Shown here: piece after piece, positions 16,534 to 25,051 of the stretch
Layout: the number at the start of each line of letters is the position of its first letter
How positions within the stretch are numbered: the stretch's first letter is position 1
Source of the DNA: JALEFZ01 sp039820545
GTDB taxonomy: Bacteria; Bacteroidota; Bacteroidia; J057
DNA length: 64,000 nt
Assembly: GCA_039820545.1 (NCBI GenBank)
Contig: JBCBPW010000031.1
Location: 5,492 to 69,491 of the forward strand
Direction: 5' to 3'
The notes under the pieces: generated by a model
Seen by the model: the letters and a program-made list of their open reading frames with translations, nothing else
Told to the model about the DNA's origin: nothing
Database searches by the model: none
Position numbers and translations under genes: made by a program

Positions 16534-18057
16534 ATGCTAGATACCCAATCTCTTACGAAAATCAAGACCCTCGGTCAACTCAAAGCCGCAGGGTACTTAC
16601 CAAAAACAGTCAAAGAGGAGCTACGAGAAAATTTGATCCGTAAGATGCGGGCAAAGGAAGAACTCTTTCCTGGTGTTATTGGATATGAAGAGACAGTTAT
16701 TCCTGATATGGAACGGGCCATTCTCTCTCGGCACAATATCATCCTGCTGGGACTACGCGGGCAGGCAAAGACTCGTATTGCACGCCAGATGACAGGTTTG
16801 TTGGATGAGTATATTCCCGTGGTGTCAGGATCAGAGATGAACGATGATCCCTTGCAGCCACTTTCCCGCTTTGCGAGAGATCTTGTGGCAGAAAAAGGAG
16901 ACGATACACCGATAGAGTGGGTGCACCGCTCAGAGCGATATGTAGAGAAACTGGCAACTCCTGATGTGACGGTTGCCGACCTGATTGGGGATGTAGATCC
17001 TATCAAAGCAGCTACGCTCAAGCTTCCTTACTCTGACGAGCGTGTGATTCACTTTGGATTGATTCCTCGTGCCCACCGCTCTCTCTTTGTCATCAATGAG
17101 ATTCCTGACCTTCAGCCACGAATTCAGGTTGCCCTGTTCAACATTCTCCAAGAGGGAGACATTCAGATCCGCGGGTTCTCATTGCGCCTTCCCCTAGATG
17201 TGCAGTTTGTCTTCACAGCCAATCCCGAAGACTATACCAACCGTGGGAGTATTGTAACCCCTTTGAAAGACAGGATTGAAAGTCAAATTTTGACCCACTA
17301 TCCCAAGTCTATTGATCTCTCCAAAAAGATCACCTCACAGGAAGCACGCTTGGCAGATGCACAGCGTAGTGCTGTGAAGATCGACGATGTAGTCGCGACG
17401 CTGGTGGAACAGATTGCGATCGAAGCGCGCGACAGCGAATATGTAGATGAGAAGTCGGGGGTTTCAGCACGTCTGACTATCACCGCATTTGAAAACCTCA
17501 ACTCTGCTGTCGAGCGTCGCATGATCCTCAACGGAGAAAAAGAAGGATTTGCGAGAGTAGGAGATATGGTAGGGGTTGTCCCTTCTATCACAGGGAAAAT
17601 TGAGCTAGTCTATGAGGGCGAGCAGGAAGGTCCTGCAATTGTCGCACAGAAGCTGATTTCAAAAGCGATTCGTACGGTCTTTGCCGACAATTTCCCTAAT
17701 CCTGAGAAACTCAAGCGCAATGCACCTGAGAATCCTTATCGTGAAATCACCAAGTGGTTTGGGCGTGGACATACACTAGATCTACTGAATGATCTGAGTG
17801 AACCAGCGTATAGAACTGCACTGGATGAAGTACCTGGATTGTCCGCTTTGGTCAAGGACTACTATCCCAAAGTCGACAAAGAGAAGCACTATCTTATGAT
17901 GGAATTCATCTTGCACGGACTGGCAGAGTACTCATTGCTTGGGAAAGCAAGCCTCGAATCAGGTACCCAGTTCAAGGATCTTCTCAGTGGCATGCTCAAT
18001 ATGCCCAATATGGATGATGACGATGACGACTTCGGAGGTTACTACGAAAATAAGTAG
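16534..18057 (+). CDS. MoxR/BchI-like AAA+ ATPase
   Basis: 507 residues, annotated in related genomes as 'magnesium chelatase' or sigma-54-interacting ATPase. The Walker A loop is GLRGQAKT (residues 73-80), with Ala in place of the final Gly. Walker B is FVINEIPDL, followed by the sensor segment VFTANPEDYTNRGSIVTPLKDR. The protein ends in an acidic tail (NMDDDDDDFGG). Such ATPases remodel or insert cofactors together with a von Willebrand A (VWA) partner. No VWA gene lies next to it here, as the next gene is on the other strand. Pigment biosynthesis is not suggested by the surroundings. A strong hairpin at 18082-18116 ends the unit. Confidence 0.82.
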   Translation: MLDTQSLTKIKTLGQLKAAGYLPKTVKEELRENLIRKMRAKEELFPGVIGYEETVIPDMERAILSRHNIILLGLRGQAKTRIARQMTGLLDEYIPVVSGSEMNDDPLQPLSRFARDLVAEKGDDTPIEWVHRSERYVEKLATPDVTVADLIGDVDPIKAATLKLPYSDERVIHFGLIPRAHRSLFVINEIPDLQPRIQVALFNILQEGDIQIRGFSLRLPLDVQFVFTANPEDYTNRGSIVTPLKDRIESQILTHYPKSIDLSKKITSQEARLADAQRSAVKIDDVVATLVEQIAIEARDSEYVDEKSGVSARLTITAFENLNSAVERRMILNGEKEGFARVGDMVGVVPSITGKIELVYEGEQEGPAIVAQKLISKAIRTVFADNFPNPEKLKRNAPENPYREITKWFGRGHTLDLLNDLSEPAYRTALDEVPGLSALVKDYYPKVDKEKHYLMMEFILHGLAEYSLLGKASLESGTQFKDLLSGMLNMPNMDDDDDDFGGYYENK

Positions 18058-18081
18058 CCTTGTAGAAGCTGAAATATAGTA

Positions 18082-18119
18082 AAACCCTTATCAAAGCTTG
18101 CCTTTGATAAGGGTTTCTT
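18082..18119 (+). terminator. Long perfect hairpin terminator
   Basis: AAACCCTTATCAAAG (18082-18096) and its exact complement (18102-18116) form a 15-bp stem around a five-base loop, 24 bases after the ATPase stop. The tail CTTA is weakly T-rich, but the upstream A run would give T residues for opposite-strand transcripts. Confidence 0.7.
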
Positions 18120-18219
18120 ATGTTGTGAATGGCTTAAGCATCTACACAAATGACGAATGAGGTAAGTGACGCATGTAGTATAGATGCCTCTATTGCTTGC
18201 GATGCACAGAACTAGACCC

Positions 18220-18265
18220 CTTCAGTTTGTAACTGAAGCGATATATGTTCCAGATGCAATCTGGA
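18220..18265. repeat. Tandem pair of small palindromes
   Basis: CTTCAGTT-tgt-AACTGAAG (18220-18238) is followed ten bases later by TCCAGAT-gca-ATCTGGA (18249-18265). Both are perfect short stems with three-base loops, in a gap between convergent genes. This paired arrangement resembles REP/BIME-type repeats or a remnant of one. Confidence 0.5.
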
Positions 18266-18313
18266 GGAGATGATGTTCCACGTTTGTATTTGTGTAGGTA
18301 TTAACTGCGCTAT

Positions 18314-18880
18314 TCAAATGCTTCTTCCTAACTTTTCACTCGCCCAGTCTCTGATGTATTCGATCGGATTTTCGTAGGGATTTCGGTCGCTGTACATGCG
18401 TTCGATCTGTTGCACGAATCGGTACTGCTCGGGGACATCAGGTACAGGGAATTGTCGAGCTTTACGGATGAGTTGGAAGGCGCGTCGGGTACTCATGCCT
18501 TGGTAGACCATGAGGGAAGCAGCCAAGAGGGGAGAGCGCCCAATGCCTTTTCGACAGTGAAAGACGACATTTAACCCTTCTTTGGACTTGCGAGAAAGCG
18601 TCGCGATCAGTTTGAGAATCGAGGGAAACTCATCAGGAATGTCGTGATCAACTATCGGATAGTTAAAAAACTCCATACAGGCAGCTTCGGCCCGTATTTT
18701 TTCTTCTGATAGGCCGAGTACCTCTGATTCAAAGGGCTCTAATGCAGAAACAAGTATATCCACTCCTTGCGACTTCAACTCATGCATTTCTTCCTCAAGC
18801 CATTGAAAGCCTGCGGGTTTCTGCATGACTGCAATTTGTCCAGGAGCAGTATAAGGTATCCAGTAAATCTCTGCTCTCAT
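18314..18880 (-). CDS. Dual-specificity protein phosphatase
   Basis: 188 residues. The cysteine phosphatase loop HCRKGIGRS places the nucleophile at Cys109 and phosphate-binding Arg at 115. The probable general acid is Asp80 or Asp83 in YPIVDHDIPDE. The N-terminal part (EIYWIPYTAPGQIAVMQKPAG, in two blocks) resembles the DSP-like family found in bacteria that acts on phosphotyrosine or phosphoinositides. The C-terminal extension (about 150-188) is predicted helical. There is no signal peptide, so it is cytoplasmic. No kinase is adjacent, and the substrate is unknown. It converges with the MoxR-like ATPase gene. Confidence 0.85.
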   Translation of the reverse strand: MRAEIYWIPYTAPGQIAVMQKPAGFQWLEEEMHELKSQGVDILVSALEPFESEVLGLSEEKIRAEAACMEFFNYPIVDHDIPDEFPSILKLIATLSRKSKEGLNVVFHCRKGIGRSPLLAASLMVYQGMSTRRAFQLIRKARQFPVPDVPEQYRFVQQIERMYSDRNPYENPIEYIRDWASEKLGRSI

Positions 18881-19246
18881 GGGTAATCCTGGTAGAAGTT
18901 AGTAATAGGCGGTGTGATTGATCGTGATCGGTAAATCTATGAATGGGTTCAATATTCAAAAGTAGGAACAACAACTCAAAATATGAAAATAAAAGGTAAT
19001 TCTTTTTGACTAAAGGTACATTTCTTAAAAAGAATGATACAGTTGAAAGTATATGTGTGGTTGAAATGGTAAATTTTAGGCAAAATTTTCGCAATTGTTC
19101 AATAATTCATGGGAAAAAATCATTATTCGTAAGGAATTTTGTCATGAAAATAAAAGTCAAAACATCCATTGATAAATAATGAATATTTTGACTTTTTAAA
19201 AGGTAAGAAATATATGTGGAATAAGAGGTGTCGTCCGAGCAGGTTC
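18881..19246. other. AT-rich intergenic region
   Basis: 366 AT-rich bases between two minus-strand genes. It contains the hairpin at 19152-19197 and presumably the promoter of the phosphatase. No gene seen. Confidence 0.4.
19152..19197 (-). terminator. Possible terminator of the ABC permease gene
   Basis: AAAAGTCAAAA (19152-19162) is complementary to TTTTGACTTTT (19186-19196), an 11-bp stem with a 23-base loop, and the minus-strand transcript then runs into ATTTTC. It lies 50 bases past the permease stop. Confidence 0.5.
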
Positions 19247-21784
19247 CTACACGTCCTGCCGTAAGATCTCAAGTGGAGATTTTCTGACAATATCTCGACT
19301 ATTGGCCAGCCCGATCAAAACAGTCAAAACAGCCAAGCCCAACCAAATGACCAGTGCAGGACCCCAGGCAAAACTAAAGGGTACTTGAAAGGCAAATGCT
19401 GCAAGAGCGATGGTTGCCAGTGTTCCGAGTATGATGCCCGCCAAACCTCCTAAGGAACCCAGCATGAAGTACTCTATAGTGAATATCTGCCAGAGCTGCC
19501 CACGCTGAGCACCAAGCGTACGAAGGAGGACAGACTCCCTAATTCGCTGGAACCGACTCAGTATTAAGGAGCCTACCAGAACCAATAAGCCAGTCAGTAT
19601 TGAGAAAAAGGCCATAAATTGGATCACAAAGGATACTTTACCTAAGACCTCATTGGCTGTCTGAAGGAAAAAGCTCAGGTCGATCACAGAGACATTTTTG
19701 TATTCGCTGGCAATGGCTTGCTGGAATACCGCCCGTGCACTGTCGGTTTCCGCTCTTGTAGAGAGTAAGTAAATCTGTGGTGCTTGCTCCATGACGCCCT
19801 TGGGGAAGAGCACAATAAAATTAGGATTAAGCTGAGAAACATCCATCTTTCTGAAGCTTCCTACAACCGTTTCTATAGGTAGTCCGCGGACATTCCAGGT
19901 AATCTTATCTCCTATATCTACATGGATGTCATTTTTCGCATAGTTTTCTTCGAGTGACACATAGATAGGTTCCCCTGGCTTCACTTCAGGTATCCATTCC
20001 CCCGCCACAATCTCTTCGCTTTCCAAAAGGGAGTCTCGATAGGATGTGCGGTATTCCCAGTTGAGCGTCCATCTTGTAATATCCGAAGTCGAATCCCTCA
20101 GTAAGATTTCTCTCGGTGTTCCCTTCAGTTTTTCCAGTGTGACCGTCACAATGGGCGTTTGCAAGAGTACAGGTAAACCCTTGTCACGAGTGGTTTGTGC
20201 CACTGCTTCTACTTGGTCAGGTTGGATGTCATAAAGGACAATGTTAGGCGTACTTCCTTCATCCTCGATATTGATTTGGTTGAGGAGGAGGTTTTGGATG
20301 AAGAATAATGTAGCAATCAGCAAGGCTCCCAATCCAATGGTCGATATGAGAATCAATGTCTGGTTATTGGGACGATACAGGTTGGAAAGTCCCTGACGCA
20401 AAGGATATGCACCTCTTCGTGGAGTCAATCTGCGTGTCAGCCACATGATGCCACGTGCGACACCTATCAGTAATAGAAAAGCACCTACGAGTCCCCCTAC
20501 AAAAATTAATGCTTCTAGGGGATCGCCAATTTTGAGGTAGGAGAAAATGAATACAAATAGTAAAATCCCTCCATAAGTCAGTGTAACCCAGGGATCAAAA
20601 CTCCTACTACGTGCTTCATAAGCAGATCGAATAGCTTGAAGAGGGGCGACTTTGCGTACTTCTAACAGTGGAAGTAGGGCAAATAAAATGGAGACTGAAA
20701 TCCCTGCCAATAATCCCCGTAGGATGGCTGGCCAGTACAACTCAATGGTAATATCGATCGGGAGAAACTCTCCCATAATCTCAGGTAGTAAAAACTGTAA
20801 TCCTACGCCTGCTGCTGCGCCGAGTACGGCACCGATAGCACCCATCACGCCAATCTGAATCAAGAATATCGTGAATGCTTCCACAGGTCTCACACCCAGA
20901 CACCTCAAAACTGCAATGCTGCTTTGCTTTTGGCGAAGGTAGACCTGCACGGAACTGGCCACGCCGATACTTCCAAGTAGCAACGCAATGAAGCCAACTA
21001 AATTTAAGAATCGTGTAAGGTTGCCGAAAGCTGTACCTAGACGTTCCTTGCGTGACTCTACCGTGTCATACCTCAGGCGCATGTCTTCCAGCCGTTGGTC
21101 GTTGGCTTCGGCCCATGCTTCTAGCTCAGGCTTGGGATCTGGAAACTGGAAGTAAGTCAAATAGTTGATGCGGCTTCCTTGCTGGACGAGTCCTGTAGCT
21201 TCAAGATAATCTAGGGGAATGTAGACAGGAGAACTGACTGAGGATATTAAAGCATTTTGCCCAGGAACCTGCACGAGGCTTCCTGCAATTTCAAACATTA
21301 GATTTCCGATTCGGATCGAGTCGCCAGGCTGTGCGTTGAATTGGAGCATCAAGCTACGCTCGACAAGTGCCCGCTGTCCTGTACGGAAGCTTTCGCTAGC
21401 CGATGCTGGGACGGCATCTATCGTACCATAGTATGGGTAGCCGTTGCCCAATGCTCGCACCTGCACAAATCTGCTATCGTTTCCTCCTCCAAAGTAAACC
21501 ATAGATACAAAGGTTCGCTCTTCGGTTTTGTTTCCGCCTATAGAGTCCATCAGCGCTTGGGCACTGGAATCATAAGCCATATTGGAGCGGATAAGGAGGT
21601 CAGCTCCGAGTAAGGTCTGAGCCTCACCATCTATATCTGTTTTGAGGTTAGCCTCAAAGGAATCCACAGCTACTAGTGCTGCTACACCCAAGATTATGGC
21701 AGTGGTAAACAGGATCAAACGACCTGTATTACGGCGACTGTCGCGCCACGCCATCTGAACTAACCACGAAAATGATCTTTTCAT
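19247..21784 (-). CDS. FtsX/YbbP-type ABC transporter permease
   Basis: 845 residues, the size of YbbP-like permeases with two FtsX domains. The N-terminus MKRSFSWLVQMAWRDSRRNTGRL precedes the first membrane helix (about 25-45, then a large periplasmic domain to about 255). Helix clusters follow at about 260-385, 405-450 and 475-500, with a second periplasmic domain and a final three-helix FtsX unit at about 715-840 (ending SPLEILRQDV). It forms a pair with the ATPase at 21839-22576, whose gene is immediately upstream. YbbA/YbbP are thought to move hydrophobic molecules or lipoproteins out of the inner membrane. No TesA-like esterase gene is next to it. Confidence 0.85.
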   Translation of the reverse strand: MKRSFSWLVQMAWRDSRRNTGRLILFTTAIILGVAALVAVDSFEANLKTDIDGEAQTLLGADLLIRSNMAYDSSAQALMDSIGGNKTEERTFVSMVYFGGGNDSRFVQVRALGNGYPYYGTIDAVPASASESFRTGQRALVERSLMLQFNAQPGDSIRIGNLMFEIAGSLVQVPGQNALISSVSSPVYIPLDYLEATGLVQQGSRINYLTYFQFPDPKPELEAWAEANDQRLEDMRLRYDTVESRKERLGTAFGNLTRFLNLVGFIALLLGSIGVASSVQVYLRQKQSSIAVLRCLGVRPVEAFTIFLIQIGVMGAIGAVLGAAAGVGLQFLLPEIMGEFLPIDITIELYWPAILRGLLAGISVSILFALLPLLEVRKVAPLQAIRSAYEARSRSFDPWVTLTYGGILLFVFIFSYLKIGDPLEALIFVGGLVGAFLLLIGVARGIMWLTRRLTPRRGAYPLRQGLSNLYRPNNQTLILISTIGLGALLIATLFFIQNLLLNQINIEDEGSTPNIVLYDIQPDQVEAVAQTTRDKGLPVLLQTPIVTVTLEKLKGTPREILLRDSTSDITRWTLNWEYRTSYRDSLLESEEIVAGEWIPEVKPGEPIYVSLEENYAKNDIHVDIGDKITWNVRGLPIETVVGSFRKMDVSQLNPNFIVLFPKGVMEQAPQIYLLSTRAETDSARAVFQQAIASEYKNVSVIDLSFFLQTANEVLGKVSFVIQFMAFFSILTGLLVLVGSLILSRFQRIRESVLLRTLGAQRGQLWQIFTIEYFMLGSLGGLAGIILGTLATIALAAFAFQVPFSFAWGPALVIWLGLAVLTVLIGLANSRDIVRKSPLEILRQDV

Positions 21785-21838
21785 AAAGGATATATTTCAG
21801 CTATACATTTTCCATGAACCATGAAAAATGCAACATGC

Positions 21839-22576
21839 TCACTTTTTTTGGCCTTCAATTTCTTGTGAAAGAGGTGTACCATTATGTTCTGGAACTGTCC
21901 ACTCGTCGGAAGCAACTTTGCCTCCCTTGAGGCGGATAGTGCGCTGGGTCTTGCGGGCGAGTTCTAAATCATGTGTGACGATGACCAAGGTAGTACCTGA
22001 CTCGGAGTTAAGAGAAAACAGGAGTTCCTCTACTGTTTGACTGGTTTCCTCATCAAGATTTCCTGTGGGTTCGTCGGCGAAGAGAATCACAGGCTGATGG
22101 ATAAAGGCGCGCGCCAAGGCAACTCTTTGTTGTTCCCCTCCCGAAAGTTGGGTAGGGTAGTGGGTCAGTCGTTTGCCTAGTCCTACCTTTTGTAGGAGTT
22201 CGGCGGCCATGTCGTAGCCATCTCTTTTTCCTTGTAGTTCAAGGGGGATCATCACATTTTCAATGGCGGTAAGTGTGGGGAGCAATTGGAAAGTTTGGAA
22301 GATAAAACCCACATATTCATTGCGAAAGTCAGCAAGCTGGTCTTCTGTCATGCTGGAAACCTCTTGCCCATTGATGAGGACCTTTCCTGAAGTCGGGCGA
22401 TCTAGCCCTGCAGCAAGACCTAGCAGGGTGGTTTTTCCTGATCCAGAGGGACCTACGATGGCATTGGTACTGCCTGGGGTCAGGTCAAAAGAAATATCAT
22501 CAAGTACTGTGAGGGGACGATCGCCGCTTTGATAGGTTTTGGTGAGCTGGCGAATAGAAAGAATCGAATCGGCCAT
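21839..22576 (-). CDS. ABC transporter ATP-binding protein, YbbA/LolD-like
   Basis: 245 residues. Walker A is GPSGSGKTTLL, the Q-loop is GFIFQTFQLLP, the signature is LSGGEQQRVA, Walker B is VILFADEPTGNLD and the switch His is in VIVTHD. The short length and sequence fit the MacB/LolD/YbbA type (class 3, EmrB-like). The basic C-terminal tail ends GQKK. It lies 54 bases upstream of the permease gene on the same strand and is almost certainly in one operon with it, energising export or lipid/lipoprotein extraction at the inner membrane. ATG 22576 is the natural start. Confidence 0.9.
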   Translation of the reverse strand: MADSILSIRQLTKTYQSGDRPLTVLDDISFDLTPGSTNAIVGPSGSGKTTLLGLAAGLDRPTSGKVLINGQEVSSMTEDQLADFRNEYVGFIFQTFQLLPTLTAIENVMIPLELQGKRDGYDMAAELLQKVGLGKRLTHYPTQLSGGEQQRVALARAFIHQPVILFADEPTGNLDEETSQTVEELLFSLNSESGTTLVIVTHDLELARKTQRTIRLKGGKVASDEWTVPEHNGTPLSQEIEGQKK

Positions 22577-22830
22577 GAAATAGGTGTCGAGTTAAAAGAT
22601 ACAGGGTTGAGACGGATTATGCATCGCGATATTGCAAGCATGTAAAAATAGAAACTACAAAAACATAGTAGTGTCATGTGTTTTACTATGTAGGTTGTTA
22701 TTGGGTTTTGAGAGAAGCCTATGTTTTCTTCTAGATTTTGATCACATTTTCTCAAATTATAGATGGGAAATAAAGAAGGTCACGGATTTTAACCGCTGCT
22801 AAATTTATCCTAATCTCTACAACATGACTC

Positions 22831-23388
22831 ATGAAAAGCCTTATGGATAGACAAGCTATTGCCCCAGGAGTTTTTACCCTATCTTCCTTTTTTTCACTTG
22901 AAGAATGCCGCTCATGGATACAGATCAGTGAATCTATGGGATACCAAATGGCAGGGGTAGGAGAGAAGCAGCGTGTGATGACGCAGATCCGCAACAATGA
23001 GCGCCTGCTTTATGATTCGGTAGATTTGGCAGAAGAGTTGTGGGAAAGGCTCGTGGATTTTGTCCCAGCAAAAATCGAAAATATGAAGGCTGTGGGACTG
23101 AATGAGCGTTTCCGCTTCTACAAGTATAAGCCTGAGCAGCGATTCAAGTCCCACATCGATGGCAGCTTTTACCGCAACGAACAGGAGAAGAGTCTCCTGA
23201 CCTTCATGGTCTACCTCAATGAAGATATGGAAGGAGGAGCGACGCGCTTTAAAGCACATACTGTTGTACCAGAAACTGGGAAGGCATTACTTTTCCGACA
23301 CGAGATTCGCCATGAGGGCACCAAAGTGGTAGAGGGTGTGAAGTATGTTTTGCGTTCTGATGTTATGTATCGGTTAGTAGAAGAATGA
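22831..23388 (+). CDS. 2-oxoglutarate/Fe(II) oxygenase, prolyl 4-hydroxylase type
   Basis: 185 residues. The double-stranded beta-helix core shows the iron ligands His108 and Asp110 (SHIDGSF) and a C-terminal His (157 or 161, in FRHEIRHEG). The 2-oxoglutarate-binding basic residue is probably Arg175 in KYVLRSDV. The strand FMVYLNEDMEGGATRF is typical of the P4Hc (prolyl 4-hydroxylase-like) family. Substrates could be a protein proline or a small molecule. It has no signal peptide. It is followed 72 bases later by the Rpn gene on the same strand, which is likely an unrelated insertion. The start ATG 22831 is preceded by no other in-frame ATG. Confidence 0.85.
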   Translation: MKSLMDRQAIAPGVFTLSSFFSLEECRSWIQISESMGYQMAGVGEKQRVMTQIRNNERLLYDSVDLAEELWERLVDFVPAKIENMKAVGLNERFRFYKYKPEQRFKSHIDGSFYRNEQEKSLLTFMVYLNEDMEGGATRFKAHTVVPETGKALLFRHEIRHEGTKVVEGVKYVLRSDVMYRLVEE

Positions 23389-23460
23389 CAGCTCATGCTA
23401 GTTGAAATCCATGTATTACTGTAACCACCAAACCTGTAAAAGATTCTTTATCTTTGAGAT

Positions 23461-24345
23461 ATGCGATATTTAGATCCCAAGAATGACCTAACGTTTAAGA
23501 AAGTCTTTGGACAGCATCCCCACTTGCTTCGGAGTTTCTTGAATGCGCTTCTTCCTCTTGAAGAAGGGCAGGAAATAGTGGATCTGGAGTATTTGCCTGC
23601 GGATCTGGTTCCTATAATCCCCCTTTTGAAGTATTCGATTGTCGACGTACGTTGTACAGACAATCGTGGTCGACAGTTCATTGTAGAGATGCAGATGTTG
23701 TGGACAGATACCTTTAAAAATCGCGTGCTGTTCAATGCTTCCAAAGCTTATGTGAAGCAACTAGATAGGGGAAGGGAGTATAAGGGCCTTAAACCTGTGT
23801 ACGCATTAAGTTTGGTAAATGAGGACTTTGAACAGGATACGGACCTGTATTATCATCACTATTCGATGATCCACAGCGAACTGACGGGTAAGAAGATCGA
23901 GGGCTTGGAGTTGATATTCATTGAGCTTCCCAAATTCAAGGCGAAAAATCTCACAGAGAAGAAGTTACAAGTCTTGTGGCTCCGATATCTGACAGAAATC
24001 GAAGAGAAAACAGAGCAACCCCCTCATGACTTACTGGAAGTCCCTGAGATACGTGAAGCGATCGAGCAACTAGCGGAAAGTGCCTTTACCAAGTCTGAGC
24101 TAGAGTCCTACGACAAGTACTGGGATAGCATCAGCAGTGAGAAAACACTGATCTCAGAGGCTGAGGAGACAGGGAAAGAAATTGGAAGAAGAGAGGGCGA
24201 AAAAATCGGAATCAAGAAGGGCGAAGAAATTGGAATCGAGAAGGGGAAATTGGAAATAGCGCGTAAGCTCAAGAAACAAGGGATGCCGCTCTCTCAGATT
24301 GCCGAAATCACAGGAGTATCCATTGAAGAACTTTCTGCATTATAA
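23461..24345 (+). CDS. Rpn-family nuclease / PD-(D/E)XK transposase-like protein
   Basis: 294 residues of the Rpn (recombination-promoting nuclease) family, also annotated as PD-(D/E)XK 'transposase'. The start MRYLDPKNDLTFKKVFGQHP is characteristic. The nuclease core shows D in IVDVRCTDNRG and the ExQ motif in QFIVEMQ. The C-terminal region has tandem eight-residue charged repeats (GKEIGRRE, GEKIGIKK, GEEIGIEK) encoded by 24-bp DNA repeats, then a helix-turn-helix-like tail (GMPLSQIAEITGVSIEEL). These proteins are often multicopy in Bacteroidota and stimulate recA-independent recombination. No terminal inverted repeats flank it. It is a likely recent arrival, although its codon use is not obviously different. 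Confidence 0.85.
   Translation: MRYLDPKNDLTFKKVFGQHPHLLRSFLNALLPLEEGQEIVDLEYLPADLVPIIPLLKYSIVDVRCTDNRGRQFIVEMQMLWTDTFKNRVLFNASKAYVKQLDRGREYKGLKPVYALSLVNEDFEQDTDLYYHHYSMIHSELTGKKIEGLELIFIELPKFKAKNLTEKKLQVLWLRYLTEIEEKTEQPPHDLLEVPEIREAIEQLAESAFTKSELESYDKYWDSISSEKTLISEAEETGKEIGRREGEKIGIKKGEEIGIEKGKLEIARKLKKQGMPLSQIAEITGVSIEELSAL
24172..24246 (+). repeat. Tandem 24-bp coding repeats
   Basis: Three units beginning GGG or GGC at 24172, 24196 and 24220 encode GKEIGRRE, GEKIGIKK and GEEIGIEK inside the Rpn gene. Such repeats can vary in number by slippage. Confidence 0.7.
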
Positions 24346-24364
24346 AGTTGCCTTTATTTGATCG

Positions 24365-24817
24365 TTACAGCTCATAACCTGTACTCCGTTTGATCTCCTC
24401 CAGGACAAACAAACTCTGCACATTCGAAATTCCCTCAATAAGGGAGAGCTTATCTACTACAAAGGCCTGGTATTCGTCCATGCTATTGACTGCCACTTTA
24501 AGGAGGAAGTCGTAGCTGCCTGATACATGATGGCATTCCATGACCTCAGGTAAAAATTCCAACTGCGCGCGAAAGTTATCGATTAAATCTTTCGAATGAC
24601 GCAAGAAGACGATCGGACAAAAAACCGTGATCGCCTTGCCCACTTTTTCCTTATCGAGTATGGCCACATATTCCTTGATGTAGCCCTGTTGTTCTAGTTT
24701 CTTGATTCGCTCAAAGGTAGGAGACACGGTCAAACCCACTTGATGCGCGATTTCCTTGATGTGCTGTTTGGCATTGGCCTGCAAAAGCATCAATATTTTT
24801 CTGTCGATTTCATCCAT
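24365..24817 (-). CDS. Lrp/AsnC-family transcriptional regulator
   Basis: 150 residues. The N-terminal winged helix-turn-helix is MDEIDRKILMLLQANA followed by IAHQVGLTVSPTFERIKKLE. The C-terminal RAM domain (about residues 65-145) binds small effectors, usually amino acids (VSGSYDFLLKVAV is the conserved block). Length and layout are standard. It is transcribed divergently from the PLP-dependent decarboxylase gene with a 234-base gap between them, a common arrangement for regulation of an adjacent amino-acid enzyme and itself. The effector is inferred to be an amino acid. Confidence 0.9.
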   Translation of the reverse strand: MDEIDRKILMLLQANAKQHIKEIAHQVGLTVSPTFERIKKLEQQGYIKEYVAILDKEKVGKAITVFCPIVFLRHSKDLIDNFRAQLEFLPEVMECHHVSGSYDFLLKVAVNSMDEYQAFVVDKLSLIEGISNVQSLFVLEEIKRSTGYEL

Positions 24818-25051
24818 AGCAGAATCGTTTTCTATCTAGGTCCTTGTGCATAAGCCCCAAAGTATGAAAGTCTGTGAATATAATATAGATTAGAATAATT
24901 TTTTGAATTATGTCTAGGATATAAAACTAGTTACTGAGTTATATAAATTTGTAGGAAAAGAGTTTCATTTAAAATGAGATGGAGAATGATAATGGCTGAC
25001 TGACACCCCTTTGTTACCCTCCGTTTTCCATTTCTTAAAATCGAATACCAC

